In this document: piece after piece, positions 18,287 through 28,500 of the stretch | How positions within the stretch are numbered: position 1 is the stretch's first letter | Layout of the letters: each line of letters begins with the position of its first letter | From: Celerinatantimonas diazotrophica | GTDB lineage: Bacteria > Pseudomonadota > Gammaproteobacteria > Enterobacterales > Celerinatantimonadaceae | DNA: 64,000 nucleotides | Reading direction: 5' to 3' | NCBI RefSeq assembly: GCF_004339545.1 | Contig: NZ_SMGD01000016.1 | Coordinates: 62,001 to 126,000, forward strand | The notes under the pieces: generated by a model | The model's database searches: none | Told to the model about the DNA's origin: nothing | What the model saw: the letters and a program-made list of their open reading frames with translations, nothing else | Position numbers and translations under genes: made by a program

Positions 18287-18981
18287 TCGTTCAACTCGTC
18301 CAACAACACTTCAACCAATGCCGCTGAATTTTTAGCGGCAGTTTCTAAAAATTCATCAAATGACTGTGGTGATTCTTGTCCGGCAATATCCGATAATGCT
18401 CGGATCACCACAAATGGAACCTCGGCGAGATGACAAACTTGAGCAATCGCTGCACCTTCCATTTCAACAGCTTCCATCTCAGGGAAGTGATCTCGGGCTT
18501 GTTGAATGCGTTCGGGTTGACACATAAATGTATCACCACTGGTAATTAGCCCTTTGATAACTTGATGATCGCTCACCTTGCGTGCGGCGCGTTCAGCGGC
18601 ACTAATCAGTGCTGCATCAGCTTGATAACGGGGAGGGTTAGCCGGAAGTTGACCGATTTCGTAACCAAAGGCGGTTACATCAACATCGTGATAGGCCAGT
18701 TCACTTGAAATGACTACATCACCGATCTGCAATTGAGGATTAAAACCGCCCGCAGAGCCGGTATTGATCACTGCACTTGGTTGATAGCGTTGTATCACAA
18801 CACTGGTGGCAATGGCTGCGGCCACTTTACCTATTCCTGAGCGAGTGACGACGACGTCATGGCCATTGAGCCGACCTGAGTAAAATTCACAGCCAGCGAA
18901 AGTATAGGTCTCTAAATTTGTAAGTTGATTGCGCAGAGCGGTCACTTCTTGCTCCATCGCTCCAATGATGGCGGTTGTCAT
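18283..18981 (-). CDS. mtnN: 5'-methylthioadenosine/S-adenosylhomocysteine nucleosidase
   Basis: Cytosolic nucleosidase of 232 residues, the same length as in E. coli. It hydrolyses MTA and SAH, freeing adenine in methionine salvage and autoinducer-2 precursor formation. It shows IIGAMEQEV (catalytic E12), NTGSAGGF, EMEGAAIAQV (substrate glutamate) and RALSDIAG (catalytic aspartate). AAGAGAT precedes ATG 18981. It is the first gene of the mtnN-cbiB-btuF overlap series. Confidence 0.97.
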   Translation of the reverse strand: MTTAIIGAMEQEVTALRNQLTNLETYTFAGCEFYSGRLNGHDVVVTRSGIGKVAAAIATSVVIQRYQPSAVINTGSAGGFNPQLQIGDVVISSELAYHDVDVTAFGYEIGQLPANPPRYQADAALISAAERAARKVSDHQVIKGLITSGDTFMCQPERIQQARDHFPEMEAVEMEGAAIAQVCHLAEVPFVVIRALSDIAGQESPQSFDEFLETAAKNSAALVEVLLDELNE

Positions 18982-19076
18982 AAATATCTCTTGAGAAAGG
19001 GAAATGATTGTTTGGAATTTTAGCAGGGAGTTGCTTGCTCTTCCATGCTTGGTATTTTACCTATGTCCAAAACGAC

Positions 19077-19103
19077 GAAAGCCCGCTTAAAAAGCGGGCT
19101 TTC
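19077..19103 (-). terminator. Terminator after the tRNA-Phe/tRNA-Asn transcript
   Basis: GAAAGCCCGCTT and AAGCGGGCTTTC pair across 3 bases, 7 bp beyond the tRNA-Asn 3' end on the minus strand. Confidence 0.8.
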
Positions 19104-19109
19104 TGAATT

Positions 19110-19185
19110 TGGCTCCTCCTGCTGGGCTCGAACCAGCGACCTGCGGATTAACAGTCCGTCGCTCTACCAACTGAGCTAAGGAGGA
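19110..19185 (-). tRNA. tRNA-Asn(GTT)
   Basis: A 76-nt cloverleaf on the minus strand with a 7-bp acceptor stem TCCTCCT/AGGAGGA, D-arm GCTCAGTTGGTAGAGC, anticodon loop CTGTTAA (GTT), T-loop TTCGAGC and encoded CCA. It lies 4 bp after tRNA-Phe on the same strand. Confidence 0.97.
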
Positions 19186-19189
19186 ATTT

Positions 19190-19265
19190 TGGTGCCCAGA
19201 GGCGGAATCGAACCACCGACACGAGGATTTTCAATCCTCTGCTCTACCGACTGAGCTATCTGGGC
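19190..19265 (-). tRNA. tRNA-Phe(GAA)
   Basis: A 76-nt cloverleaf with acceptor GCCCAGA/TCTGGGC, D-arm GCTCAGTCGGTAGAGC, anticodon loop TTGAAAA (GAA), T-loop TTCGATT and encoded CCA. It is the promoter-proximal tRNA of the pair. Confidence 0.97.
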
Positions 19266-19276
19266 GACGGGTCGCT

Positions 19277-19305
19277 ATTAAACGTTTTTTGCAGATTGAA
19301 GTCAA
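19277..19305 (-). promoter_or_regulatory. Promoter of the tRNA-Phe/tRNA-Asn operon
   Basis: On the minus strand TTGACT, 17 bp, then TTTAAT match the sigma-70 consensus closely. They are followed by a GC-rich discriminator (GCGACCCG), as expected for stable-RNA promoters under stringent control. It lies 12 bp upstream of mature tRNA-Phe. Confidence 0.8.
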
Positions 19306-19477
19306 CCCTATTTTTAACGATTTTGTTCGTTTGGCTATGTTTCAACCAGTTTCGTCTCTGCTTATCATTTTTAAAGACTCAGAACGGCAAAAATCACGAT
19401 TGTGTGAATGGGGAGACTACTCATTTGTTAGGTAGTGTAATAACATAACGGTTTATGAATCGAACTGCGGTAAGCTT

Positions 19478-19918
19478 ATGCAACAGCCATTAGCCTATTT
19501 AGTGCAAAGTGCCGAGCGTTATTGTGAACAGAATCGGCAACGTTTAACGCCAAATCGGCGTGATGTATTGGCTATTTTAGTTGATAGTCATATGCCTATG
19601 AGTGCTTATGATATTCTCGATGCAATGCGCTCGAAACAACCCTCAGTTAAACCACCAACGATTTATCGTGCACTCAAATTTTTACAAGATGCTAAGTTGG
19701 TTCATTCGATCGAATCAACCAATCAGTTTCTGGTGTGTTCCCATCTTGAGCATCCCCATCAGCCTCAATTGTTGGTCTGTCAGGTTTGTGGGAGAGTTGA
19801 GGAGATCCCTTTAAGTGAGCATATGCAGGCTCATCTCAATGAGAGTGCTAAAGAACATGGATTTCATTTGATTCATCACGCCATTGAATTACATGGAATT
19901 TGTCAGAATTGTCAGTAG
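19478..19918 (+). CDS. zur: Zinc uptake regulator (Fur family)
   Basis: DNA-binding repressor of 146 residues. The winged-helix region has LTPNRRDVLAILVDSHMPMSAYDIL and KPPTIYRALKFLQDAKLVHSIES. The C-terminal structural zinc site has CQVCG and CQNC pairs. The long N-terminal extension and the CSHLEHPHQPQLLVC regulatory region match Zur rather than Fur or PerR. Zur represses zinc import genes when zinc is plentiful. A zinc-dependent endopeptidase gene follows on the same strand after 300 bp; znuABC is not in the window. Confidence 0.9.
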   Translation: MQQPLAYLVQSAERYCEQNRQRLTPNRRDVLAILVDSHMPMSAYDILDAMRSKQPSVKPPTIYRALKFLQDAKLVHSIESTNQFLVCSHLEHPHQPQLLVCQVCGRVEEIPLSEHMQAHLNESAKEHGFHLIHHAIELHGICQNCQ

Positions 19919-20218
19919 TCCCTACTATCATCTCATCATGAGTTATTGTAGATTAATAGCGAAATTTTGCAGTTGGTTTGAGTGGGTGTGAAGACCAGCC
20001 ACGAGTGGTGCGGCTACGATCATTGAGAGACAGGGCTGTACGGATGATTTCTGAATGTGTGGTGCTACAGACGAACAGTTTTGACTGATATAGAGGACTG
20101 ACGTCGTTCATTTCAGTATAAATTAATATATTGAACAATCCTTATATTCAACTTGATACACTCAATGTTCAAACAAGCCAACACTCTGATAGAAGGTCTT
20201 ATTTAAGAAAGAAGTTAT
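19919..20218. other. Region between zur and the mepM-like gene, with an imperfect palindrome
   Basis: No gene. Arms TTCAGTATA (20112) and TATATTGAA (20127) around 6 bp form an inverted repeat with one mismatch, about 85-105 bp before the mepM-like start. It does not match the usual gammaproteobacterial Zur box, which has a 1-bp centre, so I do not call it a Zur site. Confidence 0.4.
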
Positions 20219-21505
20219 ATGCCTTTAAAGAAGTTTAAACAAATATTATCTCGTTGGCGTCAGTTACCGAAACGACATCAGCGAATATTATTATCATTAA
20301 TTGTTATCGTTATCGCTGTTATCTGTTGGTCTCCGTCTTCTAATCTCTCTGGCGAAGTGGCGTTGCCCCATGGTCAACAGGCTGGTAATTCTAGTGATGA
20401 TTTTGTTTCAGACAGTCCAGAAATAAAACCCGTTAGTGATGTTCAGATTCCCGATAATGAATACACGATTGTCGCTGGTGATACATTGAGCGGCATTTTT
20501 CAAAAGCTGGGGCTGAGTCAAACGCAGATGCGCAATATTTTAGAAAGTGACCAGACTCAGGCATTAGATACTCTAAACCCCGGCGATAAACTGCGTTTCT
20601 GGCGCAATAAAGATAAGCTCACTCGTTTCCAAGTGTATTTTAATCCTGGCTATTACGTTGATTTTAATTTACTTGAAGATGGCAGTTACGACTCGAAGGT
20701 TGTTCGCTTAGAAGGGGTTTGGAAACAGCACGTTGTCAGCGGTGAGATTCATGGCAGCCTTTATTTGTCAGCGCGCAAGTTAGGGCTAACGCCCGCACAG
20801 ATTGAGCAAATTGGCCAAATGTTTAAAGACAAAATTAACTTCAGTCGGGAACTACGCTCAGGTGACCCATTTAAAGTTGTGATTGAAGATCAATTTGTTA
20901 AAGGTCAGCCGACGGGGGAGAGTAATCTGTTGGCGGTGCAAATTATTAATCAAGGACGTCATTTTAATGCGTTTTTGTTTGATAACGGCAAATATTTTGA
21001 TGAAAAAGGTCAGAGCCTCACGCGTGCTTTCTTGCGTTATCCAACGCGTCGCCATTATCGCATTAGTTCGCCATTTAATTTGCATCGTCGTCATCCGGTC
21101 ACGGGACGCATTATGCCGCATTATGGAACTGACTTTGCCTGCCCGGTTGGCACAAAAATATTGGCAACTGGAGATGGTATTGTGACGCGGGTTATTCATC
21201 ACCCATACGCGGGGCTATATATTGTGATTCGACACGGGAGCACCTATATGACCCGTTATTTGCACCTGAGTAAGTCGTATGTGCATCGTGGTGAGCCGGT
21301 CAAACGTGGGCAGGTCATTGCCTTATCAGGTGCTTCTGGGCGGGTGACGGGGCCTCATCTGCATTATGAGTTCCGAATTAATAACCGACCTGTTAATCCG
21401 ATGAGCACTAAGATCCCGATGGCGGCTGCGGTTTCACGCAAAGATATGCCAAAATTTAAGCAAGAAGTTCATAAGCTATTGACAGTTATGGACAAAAGTC
21501 CCTAG
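20219..21505 (+). CDS. mepM: M23 murein DD-endopeptidase, MepM-like
   Basis: Cell-wall hydrolase of 428 residues that cuts peptide cross-links to allow murein growth. A membrane anchor (about 20-37) is followed by an OapA/LysM-like segment (YTIVAGDTLSGIFQKLGLS, about 80-100), a linker domain, and the zinc-binding LytM domain (about 290-400). That domain has HYGTDFACPVGT, RYLHLSK and GPHLHYEFRI, giving the usual His/Asp/His metal ligands. Length and order fit E. coli MepM (YebA), whose gene lies beside znuA and is zinc-regulated. Here it is next to zur. Confidence 0.93.
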   Translation: MPLKKFKQILSRWRQLPKRHQRILLSLIVIVIAVICWSPSSNLSGEVALPHGQQAGNSSDDFVSDSPEIKPVSDVQIPDNEYTIVAGDTLSGIFQKLGLSQTQMRNILESDQTQALDTLNPGDKLRFWRNKDKLTRFQVYFNPGYYVDFNLLEDGSYDSKVVRLEGVWKQHVVSGEIHGSLYLSARKLGLTPAQIEQIGQMFKDKINFSRELRSGDPFKVVIEDQFVKGQPTGESNLLAVQIINQGRHFNAFLFDNGKYFDEKGQSLTRAFLRYPTRRHYRISSPFNLHRRHPVTGRIMPHYGTDFACPVGTKILATGDGIVTRVIHHPYAGLYIVIRHGSTYMTRYLHLSKSYVHRGEPVKRGQVIALSGASGRVTGPHLHYEFRINNRPVNPMSTKIPMAAAVSRKDMPKFKQEVHKLLTVMDKSP

Positions 21506-21517
21506 ATATGACTTTCT

Positions 21518-21544
21518 AAAGCCTGCCATTGCAGGCTTTTTTTT
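21518..21544. terminator. Terminator after mepM
   Basis: AAAGCCTGCC pairs with GCAGGCTTT, followed by a run of T on the plus strand. It sits in the 42-bp gap between the converging mepM and ABC genes. Confidence 0.9.
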
Positions 21545-21547
21545 GTT

Positions 21548-22669
21548 TTACTGTTGGGGGGTATCGCTCATCACATTGTTCAGTAGATCTTGTAAACTGG
21601 CTAAAACTTGCTTGTGCCGCAGTTGGCCTAAGTATTTACCTTTGGCATCGATCACCGCTAAGTCACGTTGTTTCGCCGGACCTTCAGCAATGACTTCACT
21701 AAAAGGTCGATCGTCAGTGATGGTTGGCAGTAGGTCTAAAAATTCGTTCAGTGTTGCGCTTTTTTGCTGTAATGCCCGATTGACCTGATAAAGTGATAAT
21801 CCTCCCATGAGTTTCTTCCCATTTAGCAGATAGGCATAACTGCTACGCGCCTGTTGCATTGCTTTTAATGCGCTGTCAGGCATGGTGTGAATATCTAGGG
21901 TTAGAGCGGGCCATTTGGCCAGATGACCAGCCGTGAGAGCCTGCAGCGGATTGATGTTCGCAACCAATGTGTGCAGTGCGGGTAAATTATCTTCTACGAG
22001 TAATTTAGCGGGTGTGCCATGAGAGGTGCAGTTGCCATTTTCAAATAACAGTAAGTAATCAACTTGATGGCATAATGTTGCAAGATTGGTCGTATGGATC
22101 ATGACAATACTTTGTCGGGTTTGACAAAGTTGGTGTAAACGGGTGTTCCATTTTTCTTGCAATGATTTGGGCAGTTCGTTTAACAGCGATTCAATAAGTA
22201 ACAGCTCTGGTTGACATAAAAAAGCACGCCACAGTAGCAGTTGGATATGTTGTACATGAGAAAGTTCTTGAGGTTGTTTATCTAGGGATGCGAGTAACTG
22301 GTCTTCTTCAAGAGCTTGGTGAATTCGCTCTTGGGCTTGACGTACTGAGTAACCTCGTACTTGCAAGATAAACAATAGATTATCGTTAACGCTTAGCCAT
22401 TCAAGCAATGGTAGTCGCCAGGAGATGAGCATGACTCCTTTATGACGCCACTGTTCTAGGGCTTTGGCTTGCTGGGGGATCGGCTCGCCGTTGTAGCGGA
22501 CTTTACCTTGCAACGGACTTTTTTCACCGAATAAGACCTTGAGCATCTCTTCGCTCCCCGAGCCAATATCGCCGTAGCAGGCAACGAGTTGTCCCCCGCC
22601 AATAGTCAGGTCGACGAGATTCTTGAACTTCTCTGCTAATGCGAAATTAGATATCTGAATTTGGCTCAT
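21548..22669 (-). CDS. Degenerate ProV-like ABC ATPase with CBS domains
   Basis: A 373-residue protein with the layout of glycine betaine/proline transporter ATPases: ABC fold (about 1-235), then a CBS-domain pair (about 250-365; LLNGKKLMGGLSL, LAVIDAKGKYLGQL). Catalytic motifs are lost. Walker A reads GDIGSGSEE (33-41), with serine in place of the lysine. The LSGGQ signature is replaced by LSHVQ. Walker B ends LLLIESLLNELP without the DE pair. The frame is fully open and overlaps the permease gene by 4 bp, so it looks maintained and not decayed. It may not hydrolyse ATP. No substrate-binding protein (ProX) is adjacent. Function is unknown. Confidence 0.8.
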   Translation of the reverse strand: MSQIQISNFALAEKFKNLVDLTIGGGQLVACYGDIGSGSEEMLKVLFGEKSPLQGKVRYNGEPIPQQAKALEQWRHKGVMLISWRLPLLEWLSVNDNLLFILQVRGYSVRQAQERIHQALEEDQLLASLDKQPQELSHVQHIQLLLWRAFLCQPELLLIESLLNELPKSLQEKWNTRLHQLCQTRQSIVMIHTTNLATLCHQVDYLLLFENGNCTSHGTPAKLLVEDNLPALHTLVANINPLQALTAGHLAKWPALTLDIHTMPDSALKAMQQARSSYAYLLNGKKLMGGLSLYQVNRALQQKSATLNEFLDLLPTITDDRPFSEVIAEGPAKQRDLAVIDAKGKYLGQLRHKQVLASLQDLLNNVMSDTPQQ

Positions 22670-23442
22670 AAGACCTCTTTATGAGCATGATCGATGCTCC
22701 ATAATAGCAATTGTAACAGTAGCAAAGTCAGAATGGTCTGGCCGACCATTGCATGCTGTCCTTGGGATAAGCCTTGATAGAAATGTTGCCCCAATCCAGG
22801 TAAACCAATCATTCCAGCAAAAGCACAATAAAGCAGGCTTTGCTGCAATGTCCTGGCGCGCCAATTTTGCAGGCGCGGCGTTAGCCAACGTTTGGCCACC
22901 CATTGCATGCGCTGAGCCTTATTTGCCCCGAGCATCTGAGCTTGTTCGAGAGGTTTAGAGGGTAATTGTGCAAATAGTCGTAATCTCTGGCAAATAAAGG
23001 TTGGAATGAGTGCTATCAGTGCACTTGCAACACCGACTAACCAGCTGGGATGGAAAATAACGATTGAGCACAATCCAACGTAGAGTGGCCAGAAAAATTG
23101 ACAGCGGTTGGCTATTTTTAAACAAGTCGTACTTAACATTAAGTAGTGGGTGGCTGTGCGACACAAGGCAAAACTAATGAGCCAAATCAGAAGCCACCAA
23201 CCGAGCTGTTCAATAAATAGTTCCCAAATATTCAAGCTGTAGGCGACCATCGGGATCACTACCGCCGCAACAGCCGACCACCAGCGTCTGCGAATTAAAC
23301 TGATTCCCAGCGCGACCGCAATAACCGCTCCAAAAGGTATGAGCATAAGCAGATGATTAAACCATTGCACAAATTGCCCGGCGGCATTGATTGATAGCCA
23401 AGGGGCTGTGGTTAGTTTTTCCCATAGTGACCATGGCACCAT
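22666..23442 (-). CDS. Diverged ProW-like ABC permease
   Basis: Inner-membrane protein of 258 residues with about six hydrophobic helices, start ATG 23442 after AAAGGAGATTAG. The coupling segment LEQAQMLGANKAQRMQWV and the following MIGLPGLGQHFYQGLSQGQ correspond to the EAA loop and GxGGLG region of ProW/OpuAB permeases. The rest is strongly diverged. The start of the ATPase-like partner overlaps its stop. Since the partner lacks ATPase residues, transport by this pair as it stands is doubtful. Confidence 0.78.
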   Translation of the reverse strand: MVPWSLWEKLTTAPWLSINAAGQFVQWFNHLLMLIPFGAVIAVALGISLIRRRWWSAVAAVVIPMVAYSLNIWELFIEQLGWWLLIWLISFALCRTATHYLMLSTTCLKIANRCQFFWPLYVGLCSIVIFHPSWLVGVASALIALIPTFICQRLRLFAQLPSKPLEQAQMLGANKAQRMQWVAKRWLTPRLQNWRARTLQQSLLYCAFAGMIGLPGLGQHFYQGLSQGQHAMVGQTILTLLLLQLLLWSIDHAHKEVL

Positions 23443-23461
23443 GCTAGCTAATCTCCTTTTA

Positions 23462-23980
23462 TCACTCGTTTAGTGATACGAGTTTGAATTCGTGATCGCT
23501 CCAATGAAAAAAGCGCTCTAAATCATTTTTATCGATCACCCAAGTTTGCCGATTGTCACCTGGGTGACACTGTAGGGCTTTTGCATCTTGCCACAGGTTT
23601 TGTTCAATCCATAACTCAACTTTCTGATCTTTATCAAAGATTACCCCTAATGGCGAGACGCTGCCCGGCGTTAAATTAAGATATTTGTGCAATCGTCGCG
23701 CTGAAGCGAAGCCAAGTCTTTTAGTCAGGTTGTTTTTAGCAAGCTGTTTGAGATCAACATGGATATGCCCCGGGACAACCAGTAAAAAATGGCGCTTTCC
23801 TGGATTATCTTGTAAAAAAAGCGTCTTTATACGAGTCCCTTCACGTACTAACGAAAGCTCATCAGCTTGATGACAATTTGCTAAAGGCGGATGTTGATAG
23901 CATTGATACGAGATGTTCAATGTGGCGAGAGCACCCGCAATGCATTGTCTTTTTTCTAAAAAAGGATCGTATTGATTCAT
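23462..23980 (-). CDS. YbaK/EbsC-family aminoacyl-tRNA deacylase (ProXp-ala/PrdX-like)
   Basis: A 172-residue trans-editing protein predicted to hydrolyse mischarged tRNA(Pro). The family pattern is clear: IKTLFLQDNPGKRHFLLVV (with the catalytic-lysine region), VDLKQLAKNNL, FASARRLHKYLNLTPGSVSPLG and VELWIEQNLW. Among YbaK relatives, the N-terminal YQCYQHPPLANCHQADEL and PGSVSPLG fit the ProXp-ala (PrdX) group that clears Ala-tRNA(Pro). It lies 19 bp downstream of the ABC permease start region on the same strand, but a functional link is not evident. Confidence 0.85.
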   Translation of the reverse strand: MNQYDPFLEKRQCIAGALATLNISYQCYQHPPLANCHQADELSLVREGTRIKTLFLQDNPGKRHFLLVVPGHIHVDLKQLAKNNLTKRLGFASARRLHKYLNLTPGSVSPLGVIFDKDQKVELWIEQNLWQDAKALQCHPGDNRQTWVIDKNDLERFFHWSDHEFKLVSLNE

Positions 23981-24094
23981 CCATTAAGAATAACACGGTA
24001 CGTTAATGCTGCAGTATAATTTTGTATCTAAAGACAGGGACTTATCAGTTATTATCGATAAATATTGGTGGGGCAATGAAGATCTTGCAGGCAG

Positions 24095-24121
24095 AAAAAA
24101 GCCCTGCTTACAGGGCTTTAT
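24095..24121 (-). terminator. Terminator of the gltBD operon
   Basis: On the minus strand, AAAGCCCTG pairs with CAGGGCTTT across a short loop and is followed by TTT. It lies 20 bp after the gltD stop. Confidence 0.88.
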
Positions 24122-24140
24122 CATTATATGGAGCCGGTTT

Positions 24141-25574
<1,434 letters not shown>

Positions 25575-28500
25575 TTACTGCGCTTGGATCCGAAGTTCGG
25601 CCGCTGATTGACTGGTGTGGCCAAGCAGTGACTTCACATCCGAAGATTTCGGTTTGACAAGTTTGAACATCGGTAAGTAATGATCAAAGTCGGCTAAAAT
25701 CGTTTCAGCGCGTGGGCTGTTTGTCTCTTGCCAATGCTGATTAATAATGCCTCTTAGATGTTCTTGGTGAATCGCTAACTCACTGATATCGATTAGTTCA
25801 ACCATATCGGTATTGGTGCGTTGTTCAAAATCACCTGTTTCATCTAAGACATAGGCAAATCCCCCTGTCATTCCAGCCGCAAAGTTCACTCCCGAGCGGC
25901 CTAGGACAGTGACAATCCCCCCAGTCATATATTCACAACCGTTGTCGCCAAGTCCTTCGACAACGGCATGAGCACCCGAGTTACGAACGGCAAAGCGTTC
26001 ACCAACTCTGCCAGCCGCATAAAGCTTACCGCCAGTTGCTCCATATAAGCAGGTGTTGCCTGCAATCGTTGCCATATGTGACTGAAAGGCTACTCCTATA
26101 TGAGGGCGGATAACCAGCTTGCCGCCTGTCATGCCTTTACCTACATAGTCGTTAGCATCCCCGGTTAAAATCAGGTTCACGCCACCTGCGTTCCAAACTC
26201 CAAAACTTTGACCGGCTGTCCCGTCAAAATTAATTTCGATCGGATCACTGGCCATTCCTTGGTTACCATGTTTTTTCGCAATGGTGCCTGACAGTGTTGC
26301 ACCAACGGAGCGATCAGTATTGCGAATTTCATAGCGTAATGAAGCACCGGTTTTATTTTCGATGGCCTCTTTTGAATCTTCGACAATTTTTTGATTGAGC
26401 GGCCCGTTATCAAAGGTTGGGTTCGAAGTTTTGCAGAACAATCCTTCATTATTGGGGGATTGCGGTTTGTATAAAATACCGCTTAAGTCCAATTTACTCT
26501 GTTTACTGGTGAAACCTTCGATAGCCGTTAAAAGTTCAGTGCGTCCAATCAAGTCTGTGAGCTTGCTAACGCCACAAAAGGCGAGTAACTCACGAACTTC
26601 TTGCGCTAAGAAACGGAAATAGTTCATAACCATTTCTGCTTCACCTGCAAAGTGTTTACGGCGCAGCATCTCATCTTGCGTGGCCACCCCAGTTGCACAG
26701 TTGTTTAAGTGGCAAATACGTAGATATTTACAACCTAAAACGACCATTGGTCCGGTGCCGAAACCAAAGCTTTCAGCTCCCAAAATGGCTGCTTTGACCA
26801 CATCCAACCCTGTTTTTAGCCCACCATCGACTTGCAGCCGAATCTTATGGCGAAGGCCATTTTCAACGAGTGCTTGCTGGGTTTCTGCAAGGCCTAATTC
26901 CCAAGGGCTACCGGCATATTTCACCGAAGTTAGTGGACTTGCCCCGGTGCCTCCGTCATAACCTGAAATGGTAATGAGATCGGCATATGCTTTGGCCACT
27001 CCCGTGGCAATGGTTCCCACACCAGGTTCTGAAACCAGTTTGACCGAGATAAGTGCCTCAGGATTGATCTGTTTTAAGTCAAAAATTAGCTGCGCTAAAT
27101 CTTCGATTGAATAAATATCATGGTGTGGTGGCGGTGAAATCAGGGTTACACCCGGAACGGCATAACGTAGCTTGGCGATTTCGACACTCACTTTGTGTCC
27201 AGGAAGCTGTCCCCCTTCGCCAGGTTTAGCGCCTTGAGCAACTTTAATCTGGATCACGCTAGCATTCATCAGATAGTGTGGGGTTACGCCAAAACGACCT
27301 GAGGCAATCTGTTTAATTTTAGAGTTGCGTTCACTGTTAAAGCGGTTGGGATCTTCGCCCCCTTCACCTGAGTTGGATTGTCCTCCTAACCGATTCATGG
27401 CGATTGCCAATGTCTCGTGAGCCTCTCGTCCGAGTGCCCCAATGGACATTGCCGCTGTATCAAAACGAGGGAATAGGGCACTCGCTGGTTCAACGTCATC
27501 TAAGGCGATAGCATGCTGTTCAGGTGGTGTCAGCTTGAGTAAGTCGCGCAACGTGGCAACAGGTCGTTCGTTGACTAGCTTAGCAAATGCCTTATATTGC
27601 TGATAATCACCACTACGAGTAGCTGCCTGGAGCGTTTTCACAATATCTGGATTATAAGAGTGATATTCGCCGTCATGGACATATTTGAGTAAGCCGCCTG
27701 CTGGCAGTTTACGACGTTTGAGCCAAGCTTGACGAGACAGGTTTAGTTGATCTTGTTGGATATCATCAAAGTCAGCGCCGCTAATCCGGCTGGCGACTCC
27801 ATTAAAACAAAGATCCACAACTGATTCGTTTAACCCTACGGCTTCGAATAGTTGAGAACAGCGGTAACTGGCGACAGTTGCAATGCCCATTTTGGACATA
27901 ATTTTGTAAAGGCCTTTGTTGATCCCATAGCGATAGTTTTGGATCGTCGTCCGTAGGTCATGACTAATGCTGCCATTTTCTACTTGATACGCCAGAGACT
28001 CATACGCTAAATATGGATAAACCGCTGTTGCACCAAAACCGAGTAGAACCGCAAAATGATGCGGGTCTCGAGCAGATGCTGTTTCAACTAGTATGTTCGC
28101 ATCACAACGTAGCTGATTTTCCAGCAAGGCGTTTTGCACGGCCCCAACAGCCATTGCCGCCGGGATGGGAAGGGTTTCTTTGCTGAGATCTCTATCCGAG
28201 AGCACAATGAGCACCGTCCCCATCCGAGCAGTCGTGACAGCCTCGTTGCAAATCCGTTTAATAGCAGCTTCAAGGCCTTCACTAGGCTGATAATTTAGAC
28301 TGATAATGCTAGAACGATAATGCTCTTCATCTAACTCAAGCAACTGGCGGAAGTCACTATAGACTAAAATGGGTGAGCTAAATGTATAACGAGCCGCGTG
28401 ACCGGTGGTTTCTTGAAAGACATTTTGCTCTCGACCAATACAGGTTGCCAATGACATGACATGTGTTTCACGCAATGGGTCGATAGGCGGGTTAGTGACC

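Noticed and set aside
20112-20135. Zur box before mepM
   Set aside because: The inverted repeat has a 6-bp centre and lacks the GTTATA-N-TATAAC core.
20858-21202. A 114-codon open frame antisense to mepM
   Set aside because: It lies entirely within the conserved M23 domain coding sequence; a shadow frame.
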